Source: Flavobacterium sp. GT3R68 (lineage in GTDB: Bacteria > Bacteroidota > Bacteroidia > Flavobacteriales > Flavobacteriaceae). From it: 64,000 bases of DNA. Position 1 is the first letter of the stretch; each line of letters begins with the position of its first letter. Below are positions 8,661 through 18,000 of this stretch, in pieces. The stretch lies in contig NZ_VJZK01000003.1 in assembly GCF_007109225.1 (NCBI RefSeq), forward strand, positions 1-64,000, read 5' to 3'. The position numbers and the translations under genes are program-made. The notes below the pieces were generated by a model. The model was not told the origin of the DNA. It saw nothing but the letters and a program-made list of their open reading frames with translations, and searched no databases.

Positions 8661-9683
8661 ATGACTGGAAAATTCCTTTATGTTTGCTTTTTTTTACTTT
8701 GTACTGTATCGTACGGGCAGATAGGAGGTCAGTCTGTTTATCAATTCCTGAATCTGATAACGTCGCCCCGACAAGCAGCCTTAGGAGGTAAAGCCATTAC
8801 TATTTATGATGATGATGTCAATCAGGCGCATTATAATCCGGCGACCATTAATGCCGACATGGACAATCATCTGGCATTGAATTATGGAAGCTATTTTGGC
8901 GAAGTTACCTACGGAACGGCATCATATGCCTATACTTACGACCGGCATCTCCAGACTTTCCAAGCGGGAGTCAACTATGTAAATTATGGAAAATTTGAAG
9001 GTCGGGATGAAAACGGGGACGCCACTGCCGAATTTACCGGAAGCGAAATAGCATTGTCATTTGGCTATGCCTATAATGTTCCCAACACCGATATACATTT
9101 GGGTGCTAATGCCAAACTCATTTCTTCAACACTCGAAAGTTATAATTCTTTTGGAGGCGCACTGGATTTGGGAGCATTGTATCTGGACGAAACCAATGAA
9201 ATTAATTATGCCCTGGTCGTCAGGAATATTGGGATGCAATTCACTACTTATGATGAGACAAGGGAAAAACTCCCATTGGAAATAATAGCAGGGGTTTCCC
9301 AACAATTGCAAAATGTACCCATAAGATGGCATTTAACGTTGGAAAATCTACAACAATGGAAAGTGGCTTTTTCTAATCCGGCAAGAGCTGAAGGTTCTAT
9401 TGATGGCGGATCCACAGAAGAAAAAGTATCTTTTTTAAATAATGCGATGCGTCACGTAATTCTGGGTGCCGAATTGTTTCCCAAAAAAGTATTCAATATC
9501 CGGATCGGTTACAATTTCCGGCGGGCGGCAGAATTGAAGTTACTGGAACAACGAACCTTTTCCGGTATTTCGGTAGGTTTTGGAATAAAAGTCAATAAAT
9601 TGAAATTTAATTATTCGTACTCCAGATATACTCTGGCAGGGAATACCAGTTTATTTGGACTCACAATTAATTTTCAGGAATAA
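8661..9683 (+). CDS. porQ: Type IX secretion system protein PorQ
   Basis: Outer-membrane beta-barrel component of the T9SS attachment complex; 340 residues with a cleavable signal peptide (about residues 1-20, ending SYGQ). The beginning of the mature protein, QSVYQFLNLITSPRQAALGG, is characteristic of PorQ, and the rest is alternating beta-strand pattern ending in an aromatic-rich strand (LFGLTINFQE). In P. gingivalis PorQ works with PorU, PorV and PorZ at the cell surface. A near-consensus -7 box, TATCTTCG, is at 8621-8628. Cytidylate kinase follows within 15 bases, probably co-transcribed. It fits the porX gene and three cargo genes elsewhere in this window. Confidence 0.92.
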   Translation: MTGKFLYVCFFLLCTVSYGQIGGQSVYQFLNLITSPRQAALGGKAITIYDDDVNQAHYNPATINADMDNHLALNYGSYFGEVTYGTASYAYTYDRHLQTFQAGVNYVNYGKFEGRDENGDATAEFTGSEIALSFGYAYNVPNTDIHLGANAKLISSTLESYNSFGGALDLGALYLDETNEINYALVVRNIGMQFTTYDETREKLPLEIIAGVSQQLQNVPIRWHLTLENLQQWKVAFSNPARAEGSIDGGSTEEKVSFLNNAMRHVILGAELFPKKVFNIRIGYNFRRAAELKLLEQRTFSGISVGFGIKVNKLKFNYSYSRYTLAGNTSLFGLTINFQE

Positions 9684-9697
9684 AAATCAACTTCATT

Positions 9698-10384
9698 TTG
9701 GATAAAAAAATCACTATTGCAATTGATGGATTTTCATCAACAGGGAAGAGCACTTTGGCCAAACAATTAGCGGCCGCATTAGGATATGTATATGTGGATA
9801 CCGGTGCTATGTATCGCGCTGTCACTTATTTCGCATTGCAGAATGGGTATATCGACGCTGCATTTTTTGATAAGGAAACCTTAATCAGAAGCCTTCCTTT
9901 TATCAATTTGCAATTCCAATTTAATCCTGACTTGGGATTTGGGGAAATGTACCTTAACGGAACCAATGTTGAGCAGGAAATCCGGAGCCTCAGGGTTTCT
10001 AATTTTGTCAGCAAAATAGCCGAAATCTCCGAAGTACGTGCCAAATTAGTGGAACAACAAAAGGAAATGGGAAAAGATAAAGCTATCGTGATGGATGGCA
10101 GGGATATCGGAACCGTTGTTTTTCCGGATGCCGAACTCAAAATTTTCATGACCGCCAGTGCGCAAACCCGTGCGCAGCGACGTTTTGACGAACTTCAGCA
10201 AAAAGGTGATGCTGTTTCTTATAAAGAAGTACTTCAAAACGTGGAAGAGCGGGATTACATCGATACCCACCGCGATGACTCCCCTTTGGTAAAAGCGGAA
10301 AATGCCATTGAAATCGACAATTCCCACCTTTCAAGAGAAGAACAATTTGATAAAGTTTTGGCATTAGTGAACCGAATCCAATAA
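9698..10384 (+). CDS. cmk: Cytidylate kinase
   Basis: Phosphorylates CMP and dCMP to the diphosphates in the cytosol; 228 residues. P-loop GFSSTGKST is at residues 11-19, followed by the typical YVDTGAMYRAVTY and DGRDIGTVVFPDA motifs. No ATG fits the N-terminus: the reading frame opens with TTG at 9698, which places the P-loop at the usual distance, so a TTG start is likely. It lies 14 bases downstream of porQ on the same strand. Confidence 0.95.
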   Translation: MDKKITIAIDGFSSTGKSTLAKQLAAALGYVYVDTGAMYRAVTYFALQNGYIDAAFFDKETLIRSLPFINLQFQFNPDLGFGEMYLNGTNVEQEIRSLRVSNFVSKIAEISEVRAKLVEQQKEMGKDKAIVMDGRDIGTVVFPDAELKIFMTASAQTRAQRRFDELQQKGDAVSYKEVLQNVEERDYIDTHRDDSPLVKAENAIEIDNSHLSREEQFDKVLALVNRIQ

Positions 10385-10484
10385 TTTGTTGATAATAACT
10401 TCGATTTTCATTTGAATATATTAATTTATTGTTAGTTTTACGCCCGCTAAAATTTACAATTACATAATTAAAAATACCAATACT

Positions 10485-11810
10485 ATGAGTATTAAGAATC
10501 GTCTGACCATGATGAGCTTTCTTCAGTTTTTTGTTTGGGGAGCCTGGTTAATTACAATTGGAACATATTGTTTTAATGCCAAAGGATGGACAGGAGCTCA
10601 ATTTGGAGCCATTTTTTCAACTTTGGGTCTTTCTTCTTTATTTATGCCGGCAATCACAGGTATTATAGCTGATAAATGGCTAAATGCTGAAAAATTGTAT
10701 GGAATTTTGCATATTTTTTATGGAATAATTTTGTTGTATGTCCCTAAAGTCAATGATCCCGATACTTTATACTATGTGATTTTTGGAGCAATGATTTGTT
10801 ATATGCCAACTATCTCGTTATCAAATTCTATTGCATATACTATTTTAAAGAATAATAAATTTGATGTTGTTAAGGTTTTTCCTCCGATTCGTGTTTGGGG
10901 AACTGTTGGATTCATTGTGGCTATGTGGATAACAAATATCTTTAGTTCACCAACCCCGCCACAAATTGTAAAGGAATTAGGTTTAAGCGTTGGTAACACG
11001 TTGTCAGGGTTCACTGGTAGTCCCATTTACGCCAACCAATTCTACATAGCAGCTGTCATGGCAATCGTTTTGGGAATCTATTCTTTTACGTTGCCGAAAT
11101 GCCCGCCGCAAAAAACAATTTCAAATGAATCATCATTTATTGAGCAATTAGGTTTAACGGCCTTTAAGTTGTTTGGAAGTTATAAAATGGCGTTGTTCTT
11201 TATATTTTCTATGTTTTTGGGAGGTGCTTTACAATTGACCAATATGTATGGGGATACTTTTTTAAATGATTTTGCAAAAATCCCTGAATATAAAAACTCT
11301 TTTGTAGTCGAATATTCGACCATAATTATGTCCATATCTCAAATATCAGAGACTTTGTTCATTTTGGCTATTCCGTTTTTCCTGAAGCGTTTTGGAATTA
11401 AACAGGTAATGTTGTTTTCAATGATAGCGTGGGTATTGCGTTTTGGTTTGTTTGCATATGGTGATCCTGCTGGTGGTTTATGGATGATAATTTTATCTTG
11501 TATCGTATACGGAATGGCATTTGATTTCTTCAATATTTCAGGTTCACTGTTTGTAGAAACTACGACAGATCCCAAGATCCGTTCCAGTGCTCAGGGATTG
11601 TTTATGATGATGACAAATGGGTTTGGCGCCTATCTGGGAAGTAAAATCAGTGGCTATGTAATCGATAATTATTATACACAAGGAGATGTAAAAGACTGGC
11701 ATAACATCTGGTTATCGTTTACCATCTATTCCTTGATTATCGCTATCGCGTTTGCCATCATGTTCAAGCACAAGCACGATCCGAAAGCATTGGAAAATAT
11801 AACACATTAA
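10485..11810 (+). CDS. Nucleoside:H+ symporter family MFS transporter
   Basis: Inner-membrane transporter of 441 residues with about twelve membrane segments. The N-terminus MSFLQFFVWGAWLITIG and the later FFNISGSLFVE segment are typical of the NupG/XapB nucleoside:proton symporter family, so uptake of nucleosides is the likely role. Upstream of it in the same direction are porQ and cmk, but a 100-base gap with AT-rich sequence separates them, so it is probably transcribed alone. A bidirectional terminator follows immediately. Confidence 0.85.
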   Translation: MSIKNRLTMMSFLQFFVWGAWLITIGTYCFNAKGWTGAQFGAIFSTLGLSSLFMPAITGIIADKWLNAEKLYGILHIFYGIILLYVPKVNDPDTLYYVIFGAMICYMPTISLSNSIAYTILKNNKFDVVKVFPPIRVWGTVGFIVAMWITNIFSSPTPPQIVKELGLSVGNTLSGFTGSPIYANQFYIAAVMAIVLGIYSFTLPKCPPQKTISNESSFIEQLGLTAFKLFGSYKMALFFIFSMFLGGALQLTNMYGDTFLNDFAKIPEYKNSFVVEYSTIIMSISQISETLFILAIPFFLKRFGIKQVMLFSMIAWVLRFGLFAYGDPAGGLWMIILSCIVYGMAFDFFNISGSLFVETTTDPKIRSSAQGLFMMMTNGFGAYLGSKISGYVIDNYYTQGDVKDWHNIWLSFTIYSLIIAIAFAIMFKHKHDPKALENITH

Positions 11811-11820
11811 TAAAAATAAA

Positions 11821-11847
11821 AGAGCCTGATTATTCAGGCTCTTTTTT
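11821..11847. terminator. Bidirectional terminator overlapping a gene end
   Basis: Stem AGAGCCTGA/TCAGGCTCT (11821-11829, 11834-11842), loop TTAT, T run on the plus strand and A run (11813-11820) serving the minus strand. The stop codon and last codons of the minus-strand gene at 11830 lie inside this hairpin. Confidence 0.85.
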
Positions 11848-12444
11848 GTTTAACTCGTTTTTGAATTTGTTGATATAAAAATCATCATCCAATTTTAAGA
11901 CTTCCAACGCTTTCTCAAAAGATATCCGTTCATTTTTTACTAATGAAATGACAAATGGTTTTAAGGATTCGTGCTGCATAAAATTTATTTTGAAAAACAG
12001 CTTAATAACTTCCCCGGAAGTTAATGTCAGTTCCAATAAATTATTTGTACCGTTAGACATCGGAAAAATGTTCTTAGAACCCCTTTCTTTTCCTTCGTAA
12101 TCGCTAGTTCCTACATGAATTGTTTTAATTTCTGAAATGTTTATTTTCCGTTCATTTATGCTTAAATCCGTTGCATTAAAAGTGAGAGTGCCTTCATATT
12201 TTCCATTTAGGGATTGATACCTTAGAGAGTTTGTTGTTATATAAAAACTCCAAACTAACACTAGAACTACTGCGGTAATTTTTATATAGGGATGTGGATT
12301 TTTTACTACTGATATAATAATAAAAAACGCCAGTGCCGCTAGAGACAGTATATTCCCTTTAGTAGGCTGAAAAATTTTATTACTGGGTTCAAAAATTGGA
12401 AAAGAGTTATTCACGTTGGTTTTTTTGCCAAAAGTAAGAAACAT
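11830..12444 (-). CDS. Small membrane protein, unknown function
   Basis: Not recognised. From the ATG at 12444 it has 204 residues; an ATG at 12462 is also possible. Two hydrophobic segments close to the N-terminus (LAALAFFIIISVV and ITAVVLVLVWSFYI) probably form a membrane hairpin. The remainder is a soluble domain of alternating strands (GKYEGTLTFNATDLSI, LLELTLTSGEVIKLFF) that resembles membrane-bound PH-like proteins. It ends in a charged helix. The final codons, up to the stop at 11830-11832, are encoded by the right half of the terminator hairpin shared with the convergent transporter gene. Confidence 0.65.
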   Translation of the reverse strand: MFLTFGKKTNVNNSFPIFEPSNKIFQPTKGNILSLAALAFFIIISVVKNPHPYIKITAVVLVLVWSFYITTNSLRYQSLNGKYEGTLTFNATDLSINERKINISEIKTIHVGTSDYEGKERGSKNIFPMSNGTNNLLELTLTSGEVIKLFFKINFMQHESLKPFVISLVKNERISFEKALEVLKLDDDFYINKFKNELNKKEPE

Positions 12445-12473
12445 TTCAATGCTGACAATCACTACAAATCTCC

Positions 12474-12563
12474 CATAGCCCCGATGGCGACGATATCCTC
12501 GCAGCGCAGCGGAGAGATAAAGGCAAGAGCGGGAATGACACCGGTAAAGAAGCCCGCACTATG
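12474..12563 (+). ncRNA. Structured intergenic element, copy 2 (three-way-junction RNA or palindromic repeat)
   Basis: Same plan as the element at 17-100 with different bases. Outer stem CATAG (12474-12478)/CTATG (12559-12563); inner stem CCCG (12480-12483)/CGGG (12530-12533); hairpin TATC/GATA plus CTC/GAG (12494-12500 with 12512-12519); last arm CGG/CCG (12542-12544, 12554-12556). The outer and inner stems differ from copy 1 yet still pair, which is covariation. It occupies the 12445-12620 part of the gap between the membrane-protein gene and rpsA. The rest of that gap holds the rpsA promoter and leader. Confidence 0.5.
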
Positions 12564-12623
12564 CGCTTCTGAAAATCAAATCGTTACTTATGGTGCGATT
12601 AATTATTTTCGTGTTAAAAAAAC

Positions 12624-12654
12624 TTGACAAATAGATATAGATGTGTTATCTTTG
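12624..12654 (+). promoter_or_regulatory. Promoter of rpsA
   Basis: TTG (12624-12626), 20-base spacer, TATCTTTG (12647-12654): an almost ideal Bacteroidota housekeeping promoter. Transcription should begin near 12660, giving a leader of about 115 bases. Confidence 0.85.
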
Positions 12655-12659
12655 CACAC

Positions 12660-12773
12660 CTTTTGGTGGATAAGGGTTTCCATTAGGTATCAATAAATTA
12701 CACAAACAACTTCTGTTGTTTTCTTTCACAACCAGAAACCCGAGAGAATGCAGAATACAAATTTTTTATCAGA
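12660..12773 (+). promoter_or_regulatory. Foldable 5' leader of rpsA
   Basis: The leader can form a long-range stem, GGGTTTC (12674-12680) with GAAACCC (12735-12741), enclosing hairpin AAACAAC/GTTGTTT (12704-12710, 12715-12721, loop TTCT). No Shine-Dalgarno sequence precedes the ATG. S1 autoregulates its own mRNA in E. coli, so this may be an autoregulatory leader; that is inference. Confidence 0.45.
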
Positions 12774-14549
12774 ATGTCTGAAACATTAAAATCACAAGAG
12801 CAGTTTTTAGCAGAATTCAACTGGCACAACTTCGAAGAAGGTATCGATGCTGTTGATCAGAAAAACCTGCAGGAATTTGAAGAATTAGTATCAAAAACTT
12901 TTATTGATACTGATCAGGAAGAAGTAGTAGAAGGTACTGTAGTAAGAATTACAGACAGAGACGCTATTGTTGACATCAACGCTAAGTCGGAAGGTGTTAT
13001 CTCTCTTAACGAATTCCGTTACAATCCAAACCTAAAAGTAGGTGACAAAGTAGAAGTATTGATTGACATCCGTGAGGATAAAACAGGTCAGTTGGTATTG
13101 TCTCACAGAAAAGCACGTACTATTAAATCTTGGGACAGAGTTATTTCGGCTAACGAAACAGGAGAAATCGTTAATGGTTTTGTAAAATGCAGAACTAAAG
13201 GTGGTATGATCGTGGACGTTTTCGGAATTGAGGCTTTCCTACCAGGATCTCAAATTGACGTTAAGCCAATTAGAGATTACGATGTATATGTAAACAAAAT
13301 GATGGAATTCAAAGTTGTGAAAATTAACCACGAATTCAAAAACGTTGTTGTTTCTCACAAAGCGCTTATTGAAGCGGATATTGAAGTACAGAAAAAAGAA
13401 ATTATCGGTCAATTACAAAAAGGACAAGTATTAGAAGGTGTTGTTAAAAACATTACTTCTTATGGTGTCTTCATTGACTTAGGTGGTGTAGATGGATTAA
13501 TCCACATTACAGACCTTTCTTGGTCAAGAATCAATCACCCAAGTGAAGTTCTTGAATTAGACCAAAAATTGAATGTTGTTATTCTTGACTTTGATGATGA
13601 GAAAACAAGAATCCAATTAGGTTTAAAACAATTGAACGCTCACCCATGGGATGCTTTGAACGCTGAACTAAAAGTAGGTGATAAAGTTAAAGGTAAAGTA
13701 GTTGTAATCGCTGATTACGGTGCATTTATCGAAGTTGCTGAAGGTGTTGAAGGTTTGATCCACGTTTCTGAAATGTCTTGGTCTACGCACTTGCGTTCAG
13801 CTCAGGATTTCGTAAAAGTTGGAGATGTTGTTGAGGCAGTTATCTTAACTTTAGACAGAGAAGACCGTAAAATGTCATTAGGTATCAAACAATTGACTCA
13901 AGATCCTTGGACAGATATCACTTCTAAATACCCTGTAGGTTCTAAACATTCAGGTATCGTTAGAAACTTTACAAACTTTGGAATTTTCGTAGAACTTGAA
14001 GAAGGTATCGACGGATTGATTTATATCTCTGACCTTTCTTGGACTAAGAAAATCAAACACCCATCTGAATTTGTAAATGTTGGTGAAAAATTAGAGGTAC
14101 TAGTATTAGAATTAGATGTTGATGGACGTAAATTATCTTTAGGTCATAAACAAACTACTGCTAATCCTTGGGATCAGTATGAAGATTCTTTCGCTGTTGG
14201 AACTATCCACACAGGTGAAATTTCTGAAATTGTTGACAAAGGAGCTACTGTAGAATTCGGAGATGATATCGTTGCTTTCATTCCTACACGTCACCTTGAA
14301 AAAGAAGACGGAAAGAAATTGAAAAAAGGTGATTCAGCTGACTTCAAAGTAATCGAATTCAACAAAGAATTCAAAAGAGTTGTTGCATCTCACACTGCTA
14401 TCTTCCGTGAAGAAGAAGAGAAAAATGTGAAAGCGGCTGTTGAGAATACCAATTCATCATCTAACAACAATGCATCTGCATCTACATTAGGAGATAACAA
14501 TGATATTCTTGCTGAATTGAAAGCTAAAATGGAAAAAGGAGGAAAATAA
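12774..14549 (+). CDS. rpsA: 30S ribosomal protein S1
   Basis: RNA-binding ribosomal protein of 591 residues with six S1 domains, starting approximately at residues 52, 132, 218, 305, 390 and 475. The central ones carry the typical GVFIDLGGVDGLIHITDLSW-type core. The first two are divergent, as in other S1 proteins where they bind the ribosome. A low-complexity Ser/Asn-rich linker precedes a short charged C-terminal helix. Codon use is strongly biased, as expected of a highly expressed gene. It is monocistronic between its own promoter and the terminator at 14571. Confidence 0.97.
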   Translation: MSETLKSQEQFLAEFNWHNFEEGIDAVDQKNLQEFEELVSKTFIDTDQEEVVEGTVVRITDRDAIVDINAKSEGVISLNEFRYNPNLKVGDKVEVLIDIREDKTGQLVLSHRKARTIKSWDRVISANETGEIVNGFVKCRTKGGMIVDVFGIEAFLPGSQIDVKPIRDYDVYVNKMMEFKVVKINHEFKNVVVSHKALIEADIEVQKKEIIGQLQKGQVLEGVVKNITSYGVFIDLGGVDGLIHITDLSWSRINHPSEVLELDQKLNVVILDFDDEKTRIQLGLKQLNAHPWDALNAELKVGDKVKGKVVVIADYGAFIEVAEGVEGLIHVSEMSWSTHLRSAQDFVKVGDVVEAVILTLDREDRKMSLGIKQLTQDPWTDITSKYPVGSKHSGIVRNFTNFGIFVELEEGIDGLIYISDLSWTKKIKHPSEFVNVGEKLEVLVLELDVDGRKLSLGHKQTTANPWDQYEDSFAVGTIHTGEISEIVDKGATVEFGDDIVAFIPTRHLEKEDGKKLKKGDSADFKVIEFNKEFKRVVASHTAIFREEEEKNVKAAVENTNSSSNNNASASTLGDNNDILAELKAKMEKGGK

Positions 14550-14570
14550 TCTTTCTTATCTGAATATTGA

Positions 14571-14598
14571 AAAGCCCCGCAATTGCGGGGCTTTTTTT
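14571..14598 (+). terminator. Rho-independent terminator after rpsA
   Basis: Palindromic stem centred on GCCCCGC/GCGGGGC with loop AATT, flanked by A and T runs. Confidence 0.95.
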
Positions 14599-14636
14599 GT
14601 TTTGGTACTTTCCGGTCAGGGCAGGAGGTGTGTAAA

Positions 14637-14982
14637 ACGTGGTCAACCACGTTGGGGGACGGGGTTGACCACGTTGTTAGACGTGGTGAACCACGTTCGG
14701 AACTCCGTCTACCACGTTGTAGGACGTGGTCATCCACGTCGTAGGACGTGGTTCGCCACGTTTGGAAATCCGTTTGCCACATTGAGGGACCTGGTCAACC
14801 GCGTCCGGAACCCCATTTACCACGTTGGTGGACGTGGTTAACCACGTTGTAGGACGTGGTCAGCTATGGTCAGCACGTGGTCAACCACCTTTCGGGACGT
14901 GGTCAGGCACGTTAGGAGACGTGGTCTACCACGCTCGGGACGCCCTTTACCACGTTCAGGACACTATTTATCGGGTCTGTTA
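14637..14982. repeat. G+C-rich tandem array of 21-22 bp hairpin units
   Basis: About sixteen imperfect head-to-tail units of 21-22 bases, starting at 14637, 14659, 14681, 14703, 14724, 14746, 14768, 14789, 14811, 14832, 14854, 14875, 14897, 14919, 14940 and 14961. The core is ACGTGG-N4-CCACGT, itself an inverted repeat with a four-base loop (TCAA, TGAA, TCAT, TTCG, TTAA, TCTA). A spacer of about six bases follows, often TTGTAGG-like. Some units have a degenerate left arm (CTCCGT, ATCCGT, CCCCAT), often right after a full one. The array is far richer in G+C than its surroundings. The period is not a multiple of three and no reading frame shows coding character. It lies in the 538-base gap between rpsA and a secreted-protein gene. 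Confidence 0.9.
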
Positions 14983-15062
14983 CGTGCAAGCTGTATTAAA
15001 ATCAAGGTGTCATACCATTGCCCATTTTGTGGAAAAAAAATTAACTAATTCGTTTATTAGTA

Positions 15063-15070
15063 TATCTTTG
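15063..15070 (+). promoter_or_regulatory. -7 box for the delta-60 repeat cargo gene
   Basis: TATCTTTG, 17 bases before the ATG at 15088. No TTG at the usual -33 distance. The bases between the hairpin array (to 14982) and this box hold nothing else recognisable. Confidence 0.55.
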
Positions 15071-15087
15071 TAGCCAAAATTATTTTT

Positions 15088-18000
15088 ATGACAAAAATAT
15101 ACTTTCTGTTTGTGTTTTTTATTTCCTCACTTGTTTTTTCTCAAAATGCCGCAGATATTGAGCATGCTTTTAATGATTTAATGCCTTTAAATTATTATAA
15201 TTACTCAAAACAAGGAAAAAACAGTAGCCGCCCAATAGCTAAGATACAGCCCGATGGTAAAATAATAATTAATAGTGGTTTTGGATTGGAAAGAATTGAT
15301 AATAACATTAAGGATTTAAGCTTTAATGTTGGATTAGGTTTTTCACTATATACATTGGATTATTCAATTGATATTTTTGAAATTCAACCAAGCGGGAAAA
15401 TAGTAGTGAGTGGAACGTTTAATAGTTATAATGGTACGCAAGTCAATAAATTAATAAGATTAAATACCAATGGTGATCTGGACACTACTTTCAATTGTCC
15501 TGGAGTAACGGTAACTAGGTCTGTTAGTTTTCAATCTGATGGAAAAATTGTTGTTTGCGGAATCTTAAATGGAGTTTCATCTCTTTTTAGGTTAAACGAT
15601 GACGGAAGTATTGACAGTAGTTTTAATATCAGCGATTTGAATGGACAAATTAAATGTCTGTCAAATGGGAAGATATTAGCAATAGATAATTATAACAAAA
15701 GAGTAAAAAGATTTAATTCTGAAGGAAGTTTAGATCTAACATTCATTAGTCCAAGTGTATGGTTTGCACTTAATGATTATATTATGTCATTTGCAATACA
15801 ATCTGACGGGAAGATATTATTAGGAGGAGAATTTACAACATATAATGGATTGCCAGTCAATGATTTAATAAGATTGAATGCCGATGGCAGTTTTGATTCG
15901 TCCTTTTCTACCGACGGTTATGTTTTTAGTAAAATACAATCAATAGTTGTTGATTCTACTGGGGAAATATTTATAAGTTCAGATTTCGCTATGTCAAATG
16001 GCAATTATAATAGCAATAACTATGTATTAAAACTAAATGGTAACGGAAGTATAGATACAAGCTTCAATTTCACAACTGGATCTGCTATGTGTGGTACTCA
16101 ACAAATTTATTATGGACTAACCATTCAAAATGACGATAAAATACTTATTCAAAGGGCTGGGTATTGTTCAGGTTTTGGATTTAAATTTGACGGGGTTGGA
16201 AGGTTAAATAATGATGGAACAATTGATAATACTTTTAATTCATTTGCTGGCTTTAATGCTAAGGTTAAAGTTATTGTCCTTCAACCGGATAATAAAATTT
16301 TGGTAGGAGGTGAGTTTACTGCATATAAGGGAGAACCATCTAATTTTATTGTTCGTCTAAATCCAGATTACAGCAAAGACATGACCTTTAACGTTGGAGC
16401 AGGTTTCAACAATACGGTAAATGCAATTGTAATACAACCGAATGGTGCTATTCTTGTTGGGGGTGATTTTTATATGTTTAATAATGTAATAGCTCAGAAA
16501 ATTATCAGGTTAAATATAGATGGGAGTATGGACAATACTTTTAATATCATCAACAAAGGTTTTGAAGGTACAGGTGGGGTCAGAGCTATTAAATTGCAGC
16601 CTGATAGTAAAATTATTGTCGCCGGAGCATTTACTGGTTACTATGATAATCTGGGTGGAAGATCTTTAGCAATGGGAATAGTAAGGCTAAACGCCAATGC
16701 AAGTGTGGATACTAGTTTTAATACTGGCGCAAATGGTTTTTATCCTGGAGTTGCAAATTCCATTGTATTACAGTCTAGTGGTAAAATAATTGTTGGAGGA
16801 TCATTTTACCAATATTCATATGGTGGTAATTATCCCCAAAGCGTAGATAACCTTGCACGATTAAACAGTAATGGCACATTGGATTCTTTTCGTTCCAGTT
16901 ATATTGACCCGATAAATGTCCTGATTGAAGAACAGTCCGGTAAAATATTAGCAGGTACTACTACCGGTATAAAAAGAATAGAGCTTAACGGATCATCAAC
17001 ATATGTTAATCCATTTCAAGTAGTGGGAGGCGTTAGTTCAATTGTAATTCAACCAGATAATAAAATTTTGATAGGTGGAAATTTCACAAAAATTGGAGAC
17101 CAGTTGCATACTAGGTTTGCACGATTAAATGTAACTGGAAGTGTAGATATGAATTTCAATTCATATGGCGCAGTTGATGCTTCAGTTTTAGCAATTGCAC
17201 TTCAGTCTACTGGGAAAATTTTTATCGGCGGAAATTTTAATTCGTACAAACAAACATTGTCAAGTAAAATAATAACTTTGAAAGGAGATGATTTTTATGG
17301 CGTTTCTGGAAATAATAAGTTGGATTTAAATATTGACGGGTGCGATATCAATGATTTAATTTTCCCTTTTTTAAAGTTGGAAATTGATGGATTTACTCTA
17401 ATACCCAATAATTTAGGAAGTTATAGCTTTTCTATAGGAGCTGGAACACATATGATAGTCCCTGTTTTGGAAAATCCGGCCTATTTTAATGTTTCACCAT
17501 CCACGGTAAATGTTACTTTCCCAGCACAAGCTAATCCGTTTATTCAAAATTTTTGTGTTACGGCGAGCGGTATGCATCCCGATTTGGAAGTTTCGATAAT
17601 ACCTGTTGCACCTGCCAGACCGGGTTTTGATGCAAAATATAAAATCATCTATAAAAATAAAGGAAACAACATACAATCAGGAACCGTAAATTTAAATTTT
17701 AATGATTCAGTTTTAGATTTTGTTTCTGCAAATCCAATAACTTCAAATCAAACGACTAATAACTTGAGCTGGGATTTTGTTAATTTTAAGCCATTTGAAA
17801 CAAGGGAAATCATGTTAACCCTAAACGTGAATTCCCCAACGGAAACACCACCGGTAAACAATGGTTATGTTTTGAATTATACAGCCACAGTTTCGGGGGC
17901 AACTGATGATACGCCGATAGATAATACCTTAGTTTTTAATCAAACTGCACTGAATTCATTTGATCCAAATGATAAAACCTGCTTGGAAGGTGCTACCATC

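Noticed and set aside
14637..14982. CRISPR array
   Set aside because: Units are directly contiguous palindromes without unique spacers of constant length, and no cas gene is present in the window.
14390..15073. Several apparent reading frames across the repeat array on both strands (14602-14841, 14825-15073, 14390-14782)
   Set aside because: They are by-products of the repeat: the 21-22 bp period is not a multiple of three, and the predicted proteins are low complexity without coding features.
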